DNA of 64,000 nt from Prorocentrum cordatum (GCA_963575745.1 CAUYUJ010017649.1:248501-312500), one strand, 5' to 3'. Numbered from the stretch's first letter, positions 51,931 to 63,135 are shown. Program-made: numbers and translations. The notes: generated from the letters alone by a model not told the origin.

Positions 51931-52289
51931 TGGGTCTACGAAAGATATGGCGCGCCTCGAGAGGAGCGGGCGCGGCAGCGCGCGGTGGGCGGCGCGCGGC
52001 GGTTGGAGCCGGTCGAGCGCGACCCCAGCGATGCCGGCCTGGTAGAGCTCGTTCTCGAAGAGCTCCTCGCCAGACTCGTGTGATGATCAGCCAAAATGTG
52101 AGGAATGAAAAAACGGCTCTACCCTGGGTTACAACTGCGTGGTTTGTAAACCTCCTCGGAACCCCCCAAGCCTGGAGCCGCCAGGACGCGGCACATCACG
52201 CAGGGTTTACCCTGTCAGTCCACAGGGGTTTTAGCGCACAGCGCCTCGTAAAGCAGGGCAGGGGCGTTTTTTATGCCCTTGAAACTTGT
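51931..52289. other. Spacer; one doubtful plus-strand frame
   Basis: A plus frame ending TGA at about 52083 reads VRWVYERYGAPREERARQR and SDAGLVELVLEELLARLV after the GGA tract. It looks somewhat protein-like but has no start, splice or family support. Confidence 0.25.
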
Positions 52290-52725
52290 CCCCTCCCCAC
52301 TGTACCACTGTCCCACCACCGTCCTAACCACCGCCCTCACCACTGTCCCCACCACCGCCGTCCCGACCACTGTTCCACTGCTGTCCCCACCACCACCGTC
52401 CCCACCACTGTCCAACTGTCCCCGTTGTCCCCACCACTGTCCCACTGTCCCCACCGTCGCCACCACTGTCCCCACTGTCCCCGCCAGTGCCCTGACCACT
52501 GTCGCACTGACCCCGCTGTTCCCACCAGTGTCCCTACCACGGTCCCCACTGTCCCCGCCAGTGCCCTCACCACTGTCGCACTGCCCCCGCTGTTCCCACC
52601 AGTGTCCCCACCACGATCCCACTCTTCCCACAGTCCCCACTCCACTCTTCCCCCACAGTCCCCACTCCCCACCACCATCCCCACCACCGTCCCAACCACT
52701 GTCCCCACCAGTCTCCCATCCGGAA
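52290..52725. repeat. CCACCACTGTCCC minisatellite
   Basis: Irregular units CCCACCACTGTCCC/CCCACTGTCCCCACC with longer direct repeats, e.g. GTCCCCGCCAGTGCCCTGAC at 52477 and a near copy at 52551. Confidence 0.9.
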
Positions 52726-52734
52726 TGGGAGAGG

Positions 52735-52975
52735 AGGGGGAGTCGTTGCGGCGAGGGGGGAGGGGGGGGAGGGGGGGGGGGTTCGAACCGGTAGCGACCC
52801 CCCCCCGTTTTCCAGGAGAGGGGGGGGGAGGGGTTCGAACCGATAGTGACCCTCCCTTTTTCATGATGGACCAGGGGAGGGGGGGGGGGAAGGGGGGGTT
52901 GGAACCCCCGGTGACCCACCCAAGTTTTCGAGAGGGGGGGATGATGTGGAAACCCCCAGTGAACCCCACACCACC
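52735..52975. repeat. G-rich tandem repeat with GGTTCGAACC
   Basis: Three or four units of about 55-65 bp: GGGGTTCGAACCGATAGTGA, CCCTCCC, TTTTCCAGGAGAGG and long G runs. Confidence 0.8.
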
Positions 52976-53144
52976 GGTTTTCTGCCAGCAACGGTAGAAC
53001 ACGCTCTTTCCCACATGCATGTCCAGCTCTCGCGGCCGTAGCCAATTTGGTTGAAAGGCGCAGGAGCCTGCCCGCGTCCCGCTTCTCCCCTCCTGGCTGG
53101 TGCCGACGCCACCTATTGCCCGATCCCACCAGCACTTCAGGGCG

Positions 53145-53400
53145 TGAGTGGTTTAGACGGGAGGGGTTGTCCCCTTCGGGGAGGGGATGACCCCTTCAGG
53201 GATGGAGTCCACCTCTCAGAGAATTCTTCCCCTTCGGTGACGGATTATCCCTCCTCGAAGGAGTTCTTCCCCTTCGGGAAGGGGCTTACCCCTCCCCGAA
53301 GGTTCACCCCTTCGGGGAGGGGGTTTGTTTGCCCCCTGATTTAGAGTTCTTCCCCTTTAGTGAGGGGTTTGCCCCTCCCCCTGCCCCCTCCCTCCCCCTG
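53145..53400. repeat. CCCCTTCGGGGAGGGG palindromic minisatellite
   Basis: Eight or more copies of CCCCTTCGG(G/T)GA with short spacers (TTCTTCCCC, GATTATCCC); many can form small stem-loops. Confidence 0.85.
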
Positions 53401-53434
53401 AACCTGGACGGGGGGGACGGCGGCCCGCTAGAGC

Positions 53435-54285
53435 GTCCACGATGGCCGCGGCGAGAAGGCCAACATCACTGATTGTACCACGGTGTTGGCCACATGGTGA
53501 TCTCCTGAGGGGGGAGGCCCCAATTGAGGAGCCCCCCTCCTTTGATCAATCTGCTCCAAGATGGCCCCCAAGATGACCCCCAAAGGCCCCAAGAGGTCCC
53601 CCAGGAGGCGTCCAAGAGACACCCAAGACGCCCCAAGAGGCCTCGGCGAGAAGGCCAACATTATTGATGCGACTAAGGTATTGGCCACATGTTGGCCTCC
53701 TGGGTGGGTGACCCTGATCGAGGGGCCCCCTCCTTGATCGATCTGCTCCAAGATGGCCCCCAAGATGAACCCAAGAGTCTCCCAAGAGACCCCAAGAAGG
53801 CCCCTAAGAGGCCCCACAGATGCCCCCAAGAGGCTTCCAAGAGGCATCCTAAGAGTCCCCAAGAGCTCCTACATATGCACCCAAGACGCCCCAAGAGGCC
53901 TCGGCGAGCAGGCCAACATCATTGATGTCACTCAGGTTTTGATCACAATTTGGCCTCTGGGGGAGCAACTCTTATTTACTACGGCCCCCACTTTGATCGA
54001 TCTCCTCCAAGATGGCCCAATATTGCCCCCCGAGGCTACCAAGGGTGCCCCAAGAGGGCTCAACGGTGCCCAGGAGGCCCCAAGAGGCCTCCAAGATGCC
54101 ACCCAAAAGGCTCTCACAAGACCCCCACGAGGCCCCGAAAGCCCCCGTGAAGCACCCAAGACGCCCCAAGAGGACCCCAGGACTGCCAATGGACCCACTA
54201 AGACGCCCAAGGAGGATTCCAAGAAGCTCTCGAAAGACATCCGAAGCGACTCCGAGAGGCATCCTAGAGGCCTCTGGCCTTTCTG
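53435..54285. repeat. Three tandem repeats of about 200-260 bp plus CCCCAAGAGGCC tract
   Basis: Units begin at about 53437, 53638 and 53900 with GGCGAGAAGGCCAACATCAT, TTGATG, TTGGCCACATG and TTGATCGATCTGCTCCAAGA. They end in CCCCAAGAGGCC words that continue to 54280. Confidence 0.8.
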
Positions 54286-54289
54286 CTCG

Positions 54290-54545
54290 CCCTCCTCCTC
54301 CTCCTCCTCATCATCCTCCTCCTCCTGCTCCTCCTCATCCTCCTCCTCATCCTCCCTCTCCTCGTCCTCCTCCTCCTCCTCCTCCTCCTCCTCCTCCTTC
54401 TCCTCCTCCTCCGAATTCCGCATCCGCGAAATCCTCAGTCTCCCTCCTCCCTGCTCACTTCTCCCTCCTTCCTCCTCCGCTTCCTCCGCCTCCTCCGCCG
54501 CCTCCTCCTCCTCCTCCTCCTCTGGTTCCTGCTCCATCCTCTTCA
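54290..54545. repeat. (CTC)n tract
   Basis: CTC/CTG/CAT units with interruptions. Confidence 0.9.
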
Positions 54546-54619
54546 TCTTGGGGCATGACGGCTTCCCACCCTTTATTCCACTGCGTTCTCTCCCACATGC
54601 CTGATCTAGGCAACCCGCC

Positions 54620-54960
54620 TGGGCATCGTTTCCGGATGGGCTGGTAAGCTTACTTTTTGTTACCGGCCGCAGGCGAGCGCGCCGACGGCGTGTCACGGTC
54701 CGAGCGGGCCGCGCGAGGTCCTAAGTTACCTAGCGCAAACAGCTACCGCCGCAACTCAGGCCGAAACTAGGAAGTGGCCGAGGGGGGGGGCAGAGGGCAG
54801 CTAGCTGCCTGGGGCTGGTAGGCTTTTTTTTTACAGCCGCAGGCGAAAGCGCCAGCGGCGGAAGGTCGCGAACGGGCCGCGGACGCGACTAAATTACCTA
54901 ACGCGCGCAGGGCCGCGGATCAGGCGGCTCACGACAGCGTCCAGGGGGGCGAGGCCGAGC
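54620..54960. repeat. Tandem duplication with ACCGGCCGCAGGCGA
   Basis: GGGCTGGTAAGCTTACTTTT...GCAGGCGAGCGCG...GTTACCTAGCGC (54636-54735) is repeated as GGGCTGGTAGGCTTTTTTTT...GCAGGCGAAAGCG...ATTACCTAACGC (54811-54905). Confidence 0.7.
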
Positions 54961-55109
54961 TGGTAGGCTTACGCGAAGCGTCTGGAATTCGCTCACCGTG
55001 ATGGCCTCACGCTCGCTCGAACGCGACGGGCTCGCTCCGGCGACGCAAACCAAAAAGTATCCAGCTCTCGCCCTGGCCAGCCTCGTCATGGCTGTCCAGC
55101 TTCCTGGTA

Positions 55110-55330
55110 CGGTCAGGAACGTCTGCCTGGCGTTTCGCGTCGGCGGCTCTGGCCCACCGCGCTTCGGCGCGACACGCTGACCGCGTCCGTTCCCGAGCGT
55201 TAGCGTCCAGGGCTTTGCCCAGCCCTCCGCCACACGGAGCGGAGCGACACACTATCAGCTTGCACGGCACAGCGTGTCGCAGAGGGGGCCGCACCCGCGA
55301 CACGTTCAGTCGAAGCTCCTGACCGTACAC
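55110..55330. repeat. Dispersed GGTGGGCC repeat, inverted pair
   Basis: GGCCCACCGCGCTTCGGCGC and GACACGCTGACCG, then GCACAGCGTGTCGC and CGCGACACGTTC. Related in the other orientation to 41870-41995 and 62095-62150. Confidence 0.55.
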
Positions 55331-55702
55331 AGCGGCGGCAGCACAGCAGCAGCAGTGGCAGGCACCGAAGCCAATATGAGCTCACTGTGGTCACCACCAG
55401 TGGTGTCTGCGGCCGAGCTAATCAAGAGAGCCGCGGGAGGCCCAGCGTGCAAAAGCCACTCGGGCGCCAGATCAGCCAAGCTGTGCAGAGGAAGGGAGCA
55501 CATGAGGCATACACGATATGAGATCTTGCTTTAAGACATTGAAGGGCACGCGCATCCAATTTTCGTAAGGTTCACCAGGGCTCTGCAGGCTCATTCGGCG
55601 ATGCGACATGTTCGTAGGACATCCATTGGCAAGCCAATTTCAAATTGGGTGCGCCTGCTGTACAGAAGAGGAGGAGCCAGCGTCACAGTTACACATTATG
55701 CA
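55331..55702. other. No recognisable gene
   Basis: Spacer 3' of U6. No T-run terminator is seen immediately after the snRNA. Confidence 0.3.
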
Positions 55703-55806
55703 CACTTCTCGATTCGGGCGAATCGTCATCCTTGCGCAGGGGCCATGCTGATCTTCTCTGTTATCTGTACCGCTCCAATTGTAATGGTTGACGCCCGAAA
55801 GGAACC
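55703..55806 (-). ncRNA. U6: U6 spliceosomal snRNA
   Basis: Catalytic core RNA of the spliceosome. The minus strand starts with a 5' stem-like GTTCCTTTCGGG, then AATTGGAGCGGTACAGATA, the ACAGAGA box (55761-55755), GATCAGC with the catalytic AGC (55749-55747), the nearly invariant ATGGCCCCTGCGCAAGGATG, and an internal stem-loop CGATTCGCCCGAATCG. Length about 104 nt fits U6. Odd points: GGTACAGATAACAGAGAAG has an extra about 6 nt that partly duplicates the ACAGA box compared with the usual spacing, and no poly-T terminator follows. It could be a divergent functional gene or a pseudogene. Confidence 0.85.
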
Positions 55807-56469
55807 CAATGTACAGGAGAGGATGCGGAAGAGGAGCTGGCGAATGAGAACGGGGGAAAAGAATGAGAACATTCCTGGCTGTTCAATGCTGCTGCCTCCT
55901 TGCCCTCGATAAACTCCGGGTGATCGCTCCCCAGAATGACCGCGTGTGCCTGAAAAACATACGGAGCGCACTCTGACAAGGACTGCGGAAAATGACAGGA
56001 GGAGGAGAAATAATTAAGCTGCTGAGGAGGCTCATGGTGAGGATTCGGCCAGCGAGCACCTTGGAGAAACATATCGTGTCGGCGGCTGGCAAGTTACGTC
56101 GATCTACAGCACCGCGAGCACCATAACATCGCTTATTTGAGAACAAGCTTGTCTCTTTCGTCTCCACGCTGGATTCATGCCCTCGTCTTCCCTGCCCTTC
56201 TTCTCTTCCCTTCCCCTTCCTCCCCATGCAACCATGCCCAATCAGACCGGGTTCAGGAGAGATGTAGTGGAGGTCGCCCGCGCACTGCGAAAGCCCATGC
56301 AGAAGAAGCAATCCTTCCAGGCTCCATCAGGTAAGCTCTTGCAGAAGACCCACGGGTGGGGGGAATCACTCGACCATAACAGTGCAGCTTTCGGTGGGTG
56401 CCTAGTTTTAGGTTGCCCATGGTTGAGCACGTCGTTGCTCAAGTGTTAGTCAAATCCGAAAAACAAAAA
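55807..56469. other. No recognisable gene
   Basis: Upstream region of U6. No TATA box or proximal element recognised. Frames on both strands lack domain features. Confidence 0.3.
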
Positions 56470-56562
56470 ACGGCATAAACATGAATTTTCGACGGTCCGA
56501 GCGGATTTCTTGGATCTGCGCCGGACCCCCCCTCCCGTGCCAGCGACCAGAACCACATACCG
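56470..56562 (-). repeat. Introner-like element, family 1 (copy d, one end)
   Basis: ACATGAATTTTCGACGGTCC, GAGCGGATTTCTTGGATC, TGCGCCGG...CGACCAGAACCACATAC. It matches the reverse complement of 60895-61062 over its length. Confidence 0.7.
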
Positions 56563-57000
56563 GACACAGCCTCTTGGGCCTCTTGGGGTCTCCTGGGAGC
56601 GTCCTGGAGCCTCCTGAAGCCTCCTGGGGCCTCCAAGTGCTTCTGAGGCTTCCTGGGGCCTCCTGAGTCTCCTGGGCCTCTTGGGGCCTCCTGGGGCCTC
56701 CTGGGGCCTCCTGAGGCCTCCTGTGGCTTCCTGGGGCGTCCCGGGGCCTCCTAGGGCCTCCTGGGGTTTCCTGGGCAATCCTGGGGCTTCATAGGACATC
56801 CTAAGAGCTCCTTCCAAGAGGCCTCCAAGAGGCACCCAAAATACCCCCAAGAGGCCCCAAGAGCCTCCCCGACGCACCCAATACGGTCCAAGAGGCCTCC
56901 AGGACCGCCATGAGGCCCCCAAGACGTCCCGAGAGGCGTCCAAGAAGTTCCCAAGAGACATCAGAAGAAACTCCGAGAGGCATCCAAGAGGCCTCGGGCC
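56563..57000. repeat. Mirror-symmetric GGGGCCTCCTGG minisatellite
   Basis: Left arm to about 56805: CCTCTTGGGGCCTCCTGGGG units. Right arm: CCAAGAGGCCTCCAAGAGGC and CCCCAAGAGGCCCCAAGAG, the reverse complement. The turn is near 56800-56815. Confidence 0.8.
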
Positions 57001-57107
57001 ATTTTGCTCGTTGGTTTCCCCCCCTTCTTCCGCCTCCTCCTCCTCCTCCTCCTCCTCTTGCTCCTCCTCCTCCAATTCCTCCTCCACCATCCCCCTTTTG
57101 GGGTAAC

Positions 57108-57381
57108 TCTGTATGCTCCCTCACTTCCCTGGTCACCTCAATTCGCCTGGGCATCGTTTATGCATGGGCTGGCGGGGATACGCGTAGCGTCAAGAATTAT
57201 GAAGGTCGCGCCGCGAAGTCAGGGGCATTTGGGGTAAGACGGTTTCCCCAACCTGTGTTACTTCGTATGCTCCCTCACTTCCCTGGTCACCTCAATTCGC
57301 CTGGGCATCGTTTATGCATGGGCTGGCGGGGATACGCGTAGCGTCAAGAATTATGAAGGTCGCGCCGCGAAGTCAGGGGCA
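57108..57381. repeat. Tandem duplication, about 122 bp nearly identical
   Basis: GTATGCTCCCTCACTTCCCT through GCCGCGAAGTCAGGGGCAT occurs at 57110-57231 and again at 57260-57381 without visible differences; spacing 150 bp. Confidence 0.9.
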
Positions 57382-57424
57382 TAGCATACTCACACATCGT
57401 ACACACGACATGTCAACAGTATGT

Positions 57425-57960
57425 GCGCCTGCACAAACATGAACACACACACACGCATACATTGCGGTTACACTATCTGATTATATGTATATATATGAGT
57501 ATATATGTATGTGTATATATATATACATGTATATATGTACATGGATATATATATATATATATATATATAGAACATATACATATACATACATTAATATTTA
57601 TGTATGCATTTAGATGTATACATATATTTACATAGGCTTCACCCACATCGATTCACAATCATGCATACGCCCATATACATACACATGTGTTTGTATGGCT
57701 TGAAACATAAACACACACACACTTTTATGTATACTTATATGTATATATGCGTTGGCACATGTTGAGCAATACGGAATGTGAATAAATAGTGTGTGTTATA
57801 TCCATGTGTCTACATGTCAACGCATGCACCTCGATATGCAGATCGTATTCTTGTAAAACCTATTCACAATCATACATATACCCATATAGATATACACACA
57901 GTTGTATGGTTTGGTACATACACACTTTCAGATACTGCGATATATGATTTTGGGCATGTT
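57425..57960. repeat. (TA)n/(CA)n microsatellite region
   Basis: ATATATGT, ATACATAT and CACACA runs. Markedly AT-rich compared with the rest of the window. Confidence 0.9.
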
Positions 57961-58958
57961 GAGCATGCAAGCGCAAGTTCACACAAGCATAGCTACATAC
58001 ATTCATACGTGTACGCCTGGACTGCACATACACGCCTCGCCACGGGAACGGTCAGAACTCCAAGATCCATGGACGATATGTCACCGTGTCGACCTCTCTC
58101 ACCACCCGGGAGGGCCATGCGCCCCGAGGAACAAACCCACGCACCGATTAAGTTTGAGACGACACGCGTGCTCTTGCCAGTCCTGACAGCGGGGGGGCCG
58201 CGGATGCTCCGGAAGGTACTCGAGCAAATTCGGGGGGGGAGCCGGCGACGCCCGCACGCGAAGCCGCCGGCGCCCCGCTTCCCCAATTTCCTGAAGGCCC
58301 CTGACAGATGGATCAGTACTGACATGCGTGGAGGGGAAGGAGCGAGGGCTATGCTTTTTCTTTGCAGCTTGCCCCACCGCTGCGAGAGTTGCGCTCACGT
58401 GCGCCTCTTCTTGGTTGAGAGGTCGAAAATTGCAGCGCGCCCCCCTGGGTGCGTTGCATCCCGGATGCACCGGAATACTTTTTCCTGGTGCTCTGTGGGA
58501 CCGCGACGCGGCATTCGCCGCGTCGTCGCCCGAGGCCCACCGCCCTCAAAATGCGCCCGCGCGCTCTCCAAATGCGCAGACCAGCTGGCTTGCCCAAACA
58601 GCTGGGTCGAAACGACTACAAACGGCCGCATGTTCGCATGTTTCACTCGGACAGCCTAGGGAGGCGGCTTTGGCGGCGGTGCCATGCCGTTGCCCTTGGT
58701 GGACGGCGGGGAAGCGGGCGTGCCCGACATCGCGCGCCTGCGCGCGGCGTGAAGGAAGCGTCGGGATACGCGCGGCAGGCCGCGCGCGAGTCTTGAGCCA
58801 ATCCTGTTCTGTCGTTGCTGCTCTGGGGCCCGGAGGGGCCAGGAAGGCCTCGTGCGCCATCGTGGTTCGGAAGCTCCGAGAGAGCACTGGAAGTGCCAAG
58901 GGGGAACCTGGAGGTCCCAAAAGGACCGCGCGGCGTCGGGAAACCCCCAAAAGCCCAG
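57961..58958. other. No supported gene
   Basis: Long frames exist on both strands (plus 58328-59092, minus 58395-58646), but none shows a domain or splice context. Confidence 0.35.
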
Positions 58959-60100
58959 AACCTCGAAGTGCTTTAGCGCCCAGAAGTCACAAGGATCTGC
59001 CAGAACGGCCCAGGACAGCTGCGGGAAGCTTCAAGAGAGGGCCCCAAGGCGCCCCGAGACGGCCCTGGGCGAGGGGGCGGACGCGCCCATAAGCCACCCA
59101 AATAAGTGAACCAAGACCTGCTCGTTCAGAGTGCCGTCGGTTCACTTATTTTCGATGCCCAGAGGCCCCCGGAATCTGCCCAGAACAGCCCGCGACAGCG
59201 GCGGAGAAGCCCCGGAGAGGTCCCCGGGGCGCCCCGAGACGGCCCTGGGCGAGGGGGCGGATGCGCTCATGGGCCGCCCAAATAAGTGAACCAAGACCTG
59301 CTTGTTCAGAGGGCCGTCGGTTCACTTATTTTCAGTGACCCGAAGTCCCCGGGATCTGCCAGGACTGCCCAGGACAGCTGCGGGGAGCTTCAAGAGAGGG
59401 CCTCAGGGCGCCCCGAGACGGCCCTGGGCGAGGGGGCGGACGCGCCCATAAGCCACCCAAATAAGTGAACCCAGACTTGCTTGTTCAGAGGGCCGTCAGT
59501 TCACTTATTTTCGATGCCCAGAGGCCTCCGGAATCTGCCCAGAACAGCCCAGACAGCTGCGGAGAAACCCCAAGGAGGGCCCCGGGGCGCCGCGAGACGG
59601 CCCCGGGGGCGGGGGCGGATGCGCCCATGGGCCGCCCAAATAAGTGAACCAAGACCTGCTTGTTCAGAGAGCCGTCGGTTTACTTATTTTCAGTGCCCAG
59701 AGATCGCCAGGATCTGCCCAGAGAAGCCCAGGACAGCTACGGGGAAGCCCAAGAGAGGGCCCCGGCGCGCCCCGAGACGGCCCGGGGTGGGGGCGGGTGC
59801 GTCTATAAGCCACCCAAACAAGTGAACCAAGACCTGCGCGTTCAGAGGGCTGTCGGTTCTTATTTTCGATGCTCAGAAATCCCCGGGATCTGTCAGAACC
59901 GCCCAGGACAGCGACGGGGAAGCCCAAGAGAAAGCCCCGGGGCGCCCCGAGACGGCCCCAGGAGGGGGGCGGATGCGCCCATCAGCCACCAAAATAAGTG
60001 AACCAAGACTGGCGCGTTCAGAGGGCCGTCGGTTCACTTATTTTCGGTGCCCAGAGGTCCCCAGGATCTGCCGGAAACAGCCCAAGACAGCTGCGGATGG
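58959..60100 (+). repeat. 179-bp satellite, six tandem units
   Basis: AATAAGTGAACC recurs at 59101, 59281, 59460, 59639, about 59818 and 59995 (period 178-180). Each unit has GATCTGCCAGAAC-type sequence, GCGCCCCGAGACGGCCC, then AAATAAGTGAACC followed 25 bp later by its inverse GGTTCACTTATTT. Each unit also holds an open frame of about 60 codons ending at the TGA in AAGTGA. Confidence 0.95.
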
Positions 60101-60800
60101 CCGCCCGGGTGCACGGCTTGCGACTGAAATTTTTGAAAGTTTTAAAACTTTTAAAATCCCTGGACCCTGGATTCCCAGATCTCCAGGATCCCCCGACGAT
60201 CAGGAAACCAGGGATCCCCAAAGTTTCAAAACTTTTAAAAGTTGTAAAAGTTTCAAAAATTCTAAGGCGCCCTAAAACTTTTAAAACTTTCAAGAGATAT
60301 AAAACTTTTGAGAATCTCTGGACCCTGGATTCCCAGATCTCCAGGATCCCCCGACGATCAGGAAACCAGGGATCCCCAAAGTTTCAAAACTTTTAAAAGT
60401 GTTAAGCGTTTTAAAAGTTTTAGGCGCCCTAAAACTTTTAAAAATTTTAAGAAGTTCAAAAAATGACAATCCCTGGACCCTGGATTCCCAGATCTCCAGG
60501 ATCCCCAGACGAGCAGGAAACCAGGGATCCCCAAAGTTTCAAAACTTCAAAAAAACTTAAGAGTTTTAGGCGCCCTAAAACTTTTAAAACTTTTAAGAGT
60601 TTTAAAACTTTTGGAAATCCCTGGGCCCTGGATTGCAAGATCTCCAGGATCCCCCGACGATCAGGAAACCAGGGACCCCCAAAGTTTCAAAACTCTGAAA
60701 AGTTTTAAAAAATTTTAAAGTTGTAGGTGCCCTAAAACTTTTAAAACTGTAAAGAATTTTGAAACGTTTGAAACTTCCAGGGCCCTTTGTCCCCAGATTT
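60101..60800. repeat. AT-rich tandem repeat with AAACTTTTAAAAG
   Basis: Five units of about 145-165 bp: CCCTGGACCCTGGATTCCCA, GATCTCCAGGATCCCC, GATCAGGAAACCAGGGATCC, then AAAACTTTTAAAAGTTTTA. AT-rich blocks are palindromic. Confidence 0.95.
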
Positions 60801-60894
60801 CCATGATCCCCTGGCGATCAGGAAACCAGGAGGAGGATGAGGAGGAGGAGGAGGAGGAGGAGGACCTGGAGGAGGACGACGAGCGGGCGGGGTC

Positions 60895-61062
60895 GACCGT
60901 GCCCTCACCCCCTGTCTGGTATGTGGTTGTGGTCGCCCGTACCCCCCCCTCCCTGGTGCGCGGACAGCGCCAGGGGCGGCGCTGGAGGCGCCGCGAGGGA
61001 ACCTCAACACAGATCCAAAATATCCGCGAGGACGGTCGAATATCCATGTTCATGCTGTTTCT
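60895..61062 (+). repeat. Introner-like element, family 1 (copy e)
   Basis: GTATGTGGTTGTGGTCGCC, CCTGGTGCGCGGACAGCGCC, CAGATCCAAAATATCCGCG, AGGACGGTCGAATATCCATG, then a T-rich tract. Inverse of copy d. Preceded by a GGA tract at 60829-60865. Confidence 0.7.
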
Positions 61063-62089
61063 TGTCTTCTTCCATAAACGGCATCGCGCCCAAGGGCAGC
61101 TCCAAGACTCGGCCCCGGGCCCCCCAAAAGAGGGCCCCTCATGGCGCAAGAGGCCGTGATCACGGGCGTCACCGCGAGAGTCCAGCCGCGGCGCTCCTGG
61201 GACTACGGTGAAGCCGCGATGTGCACGTTTTGGCGGCGCGCACGAGGTTCGAGGTTCGACGGTTCGAGCTTCGAGGTTCGAACTTCGAGGATGTGTTTCG
61301 CAGTTTTCGGCCTCCCAGGGACGCTTTCGGGCCCTTGGACCCTCGAAAATCGATCTGGGGATCTGGGGTGAAATGCAGCGTCGGATAGACCCTTGGGCGA
61401 CCGTGTTGGGCCCACTTTTTGGCACCGCGCACACGGGTGTGGGGGGGGGGGGGGCTTCTTAGAAGGAGCGCGCTTCTGAGAAGGCGCTACAGACACGGCC
61501 CGCGCCTTCAAAAAAGCACGGGCTGCTTCCAAGAAGCCTAGAAGCGGGGGTACTTATACGAAGCCTCCGCGCCCGCGATTCGGAGTGCCCCTGGACAAAG
61601 GTGTACCCAGCTTGTCGCCCCAATTCGCACGCCCTGGGGCCGCCGGGGCCTCGTGGGGCGTGCTCTGGGGGCCCTGTGGGGTTCCCTGGGGATCCTGGGG
61701 GCACCTTTGGCCACAACACTTCAAGCAACACCCGAACGACGCGGACTTGTAGAGATCAGTGCAGTCCAGAACTTTTGCTTCGCGCCTCGCAGTGTCGGGA
61801 GCGGCCAAGAGGGGGGTGTCCAAGAGGGGGGGGTGCAAATCATGACCGGCGGCATGTGCGCGGACCAGCGGGGGGGCCAGGGACGTAATGAAATAAGAAG
61901 AGGCGCCAGAAGATCTGGGGAAATATCATGGCCCCCGCCATGATATCCACCCCCCCCTAGTCATCACCCCCCTCTTTTCCGCCCCCGACAGTGGCGGCCC
62001 TGGCCACACGCTCTGCCATGCGAGCGGACCACGTGCCGCTCCGCTCCGCGGAGCCGGGGGGGCCGGGAAGAACTCGGGGCGCCGACGCC
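61063..62089. other. No supported gene; third CTTCTGAGAAG cluster at 61455-61560
   Basis: Contains TTCGAGGTTCGA words (61245-61290) and the cluster GCTTCTTAGAAGG, GCTTCTGAGAAGG, GCTTCCAAGAAGCC. Frames are compositional. Confidence 0.4.
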
Positions 62090-62300
62090 CGGGGGCAGGG
62101 GAGTGGACCGCGCGTCGCGCCGAAGCGCGGTGGGCCAGAACCCGCGGCGCGACCGCACCCTCCTCTTCTCCTCCTCCTCCTCCTCCTCCTCCTCCTCCTC
62201 CTCCTCCTCCTCCTCCTCCTCTCCTCCATCCTCCATCCTCCGTCCTCCATCCTCCATCCTCCTCCTCCTCCTCCATCCTCCTCCTCCCCCTCCTCTTCCT
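62090..62300. repeat. GGTGGGCC repeat copy followed by (CTC)n
   Basis: CGCGCCGAAGCGCGGTGGGCC-type sequence at 62113-62150 (see 55110-55330), then CTC and TCCATCC units to 62300. Confidence 0.75.
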
Positions 62301-63135
62301 CCGACCGCACCCTGCTGATCTGTGAGGGCTCGTGGCGCCCAAGCTGCCTACAAGGGCAGGGCAACAGTGCCTCGAGCCCCAGCCTTCCCTGGAGCAGGCA
62401 AACATTAGCGGTACGTGCCTCGTACTCCGAGCCTGGCGCATTGGGGCGCCGAAGCAAGCTGGAATCGAAGCGCAGCTTTACCGCCGTCCCAACATATAGC
62501 GACACCCCGTGGCACTATCATGCAATCCACCCGTTTTCTGGTCTATGCCGCTCTGTTTTAACATTTCTCGAGACGGGTCCGTCCAACGTGCCCGTCGTTT
62601 GGCATTGCCAGCCCATGCTCAGCGCAGGCCCACAGCATCGGAAGATGTGTAAGTCCGGCGGGATGCACTCGAAAGCCCACACCGCACACCTAAGAATGCC
62701 AGCGTAGTCTGGACCGTGGCCCGCGACATGAAAGCTCGATCTAAGCCGACGTGACTTCACTCGGCCACAAGGCCAGGCAGAGCGGCAACCCGCATCACGA
62801 TCAGTATCTCGTCGGAGGAGTGTGGCCTCCGAGAGAGGCCCAATCGCACAACTCCGTCAAGGCCGCCGAGGGGGCGCAGGCCGTCGGGGCCGCCAAGACC
62901 ACCGAGGTGGCACGGGCCCTGGCAGGCCACGACCAGAGCAGACAAGCATCGCAAGCTCACCCATGGTCGTCGGCGACTTCGGAGGCGACACGAAGTCGAC
63001 GACGACCTGCAGCCCATCGCCCAATAGCACCACTGGGACTACGTCAAGACAACCAAAGCAATAACTCAAAAGAAGACATAATAGCATCCATCCACCTCCA
63101 ATGCTTTGCTACGTACGTTTGACTGGGTTTCAACA
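62301..63135. other. No recognisable gene
   Basis: Unique-looking sequence. No frame shows domain character. Confidence 0.35.

Noticed and set aside
52780-52860. GGTTCGAACC resembling a tRNA T-arm
   Set aside because: It recurs in a tandem G-rich repeat without D-arm, anticodon arm or acceptor stem.
58959-60100. Regular repeats considered as a CRISPR array
   Set aside because: The period is about 179 bp with no variable spacers, in a eukaryotic context.
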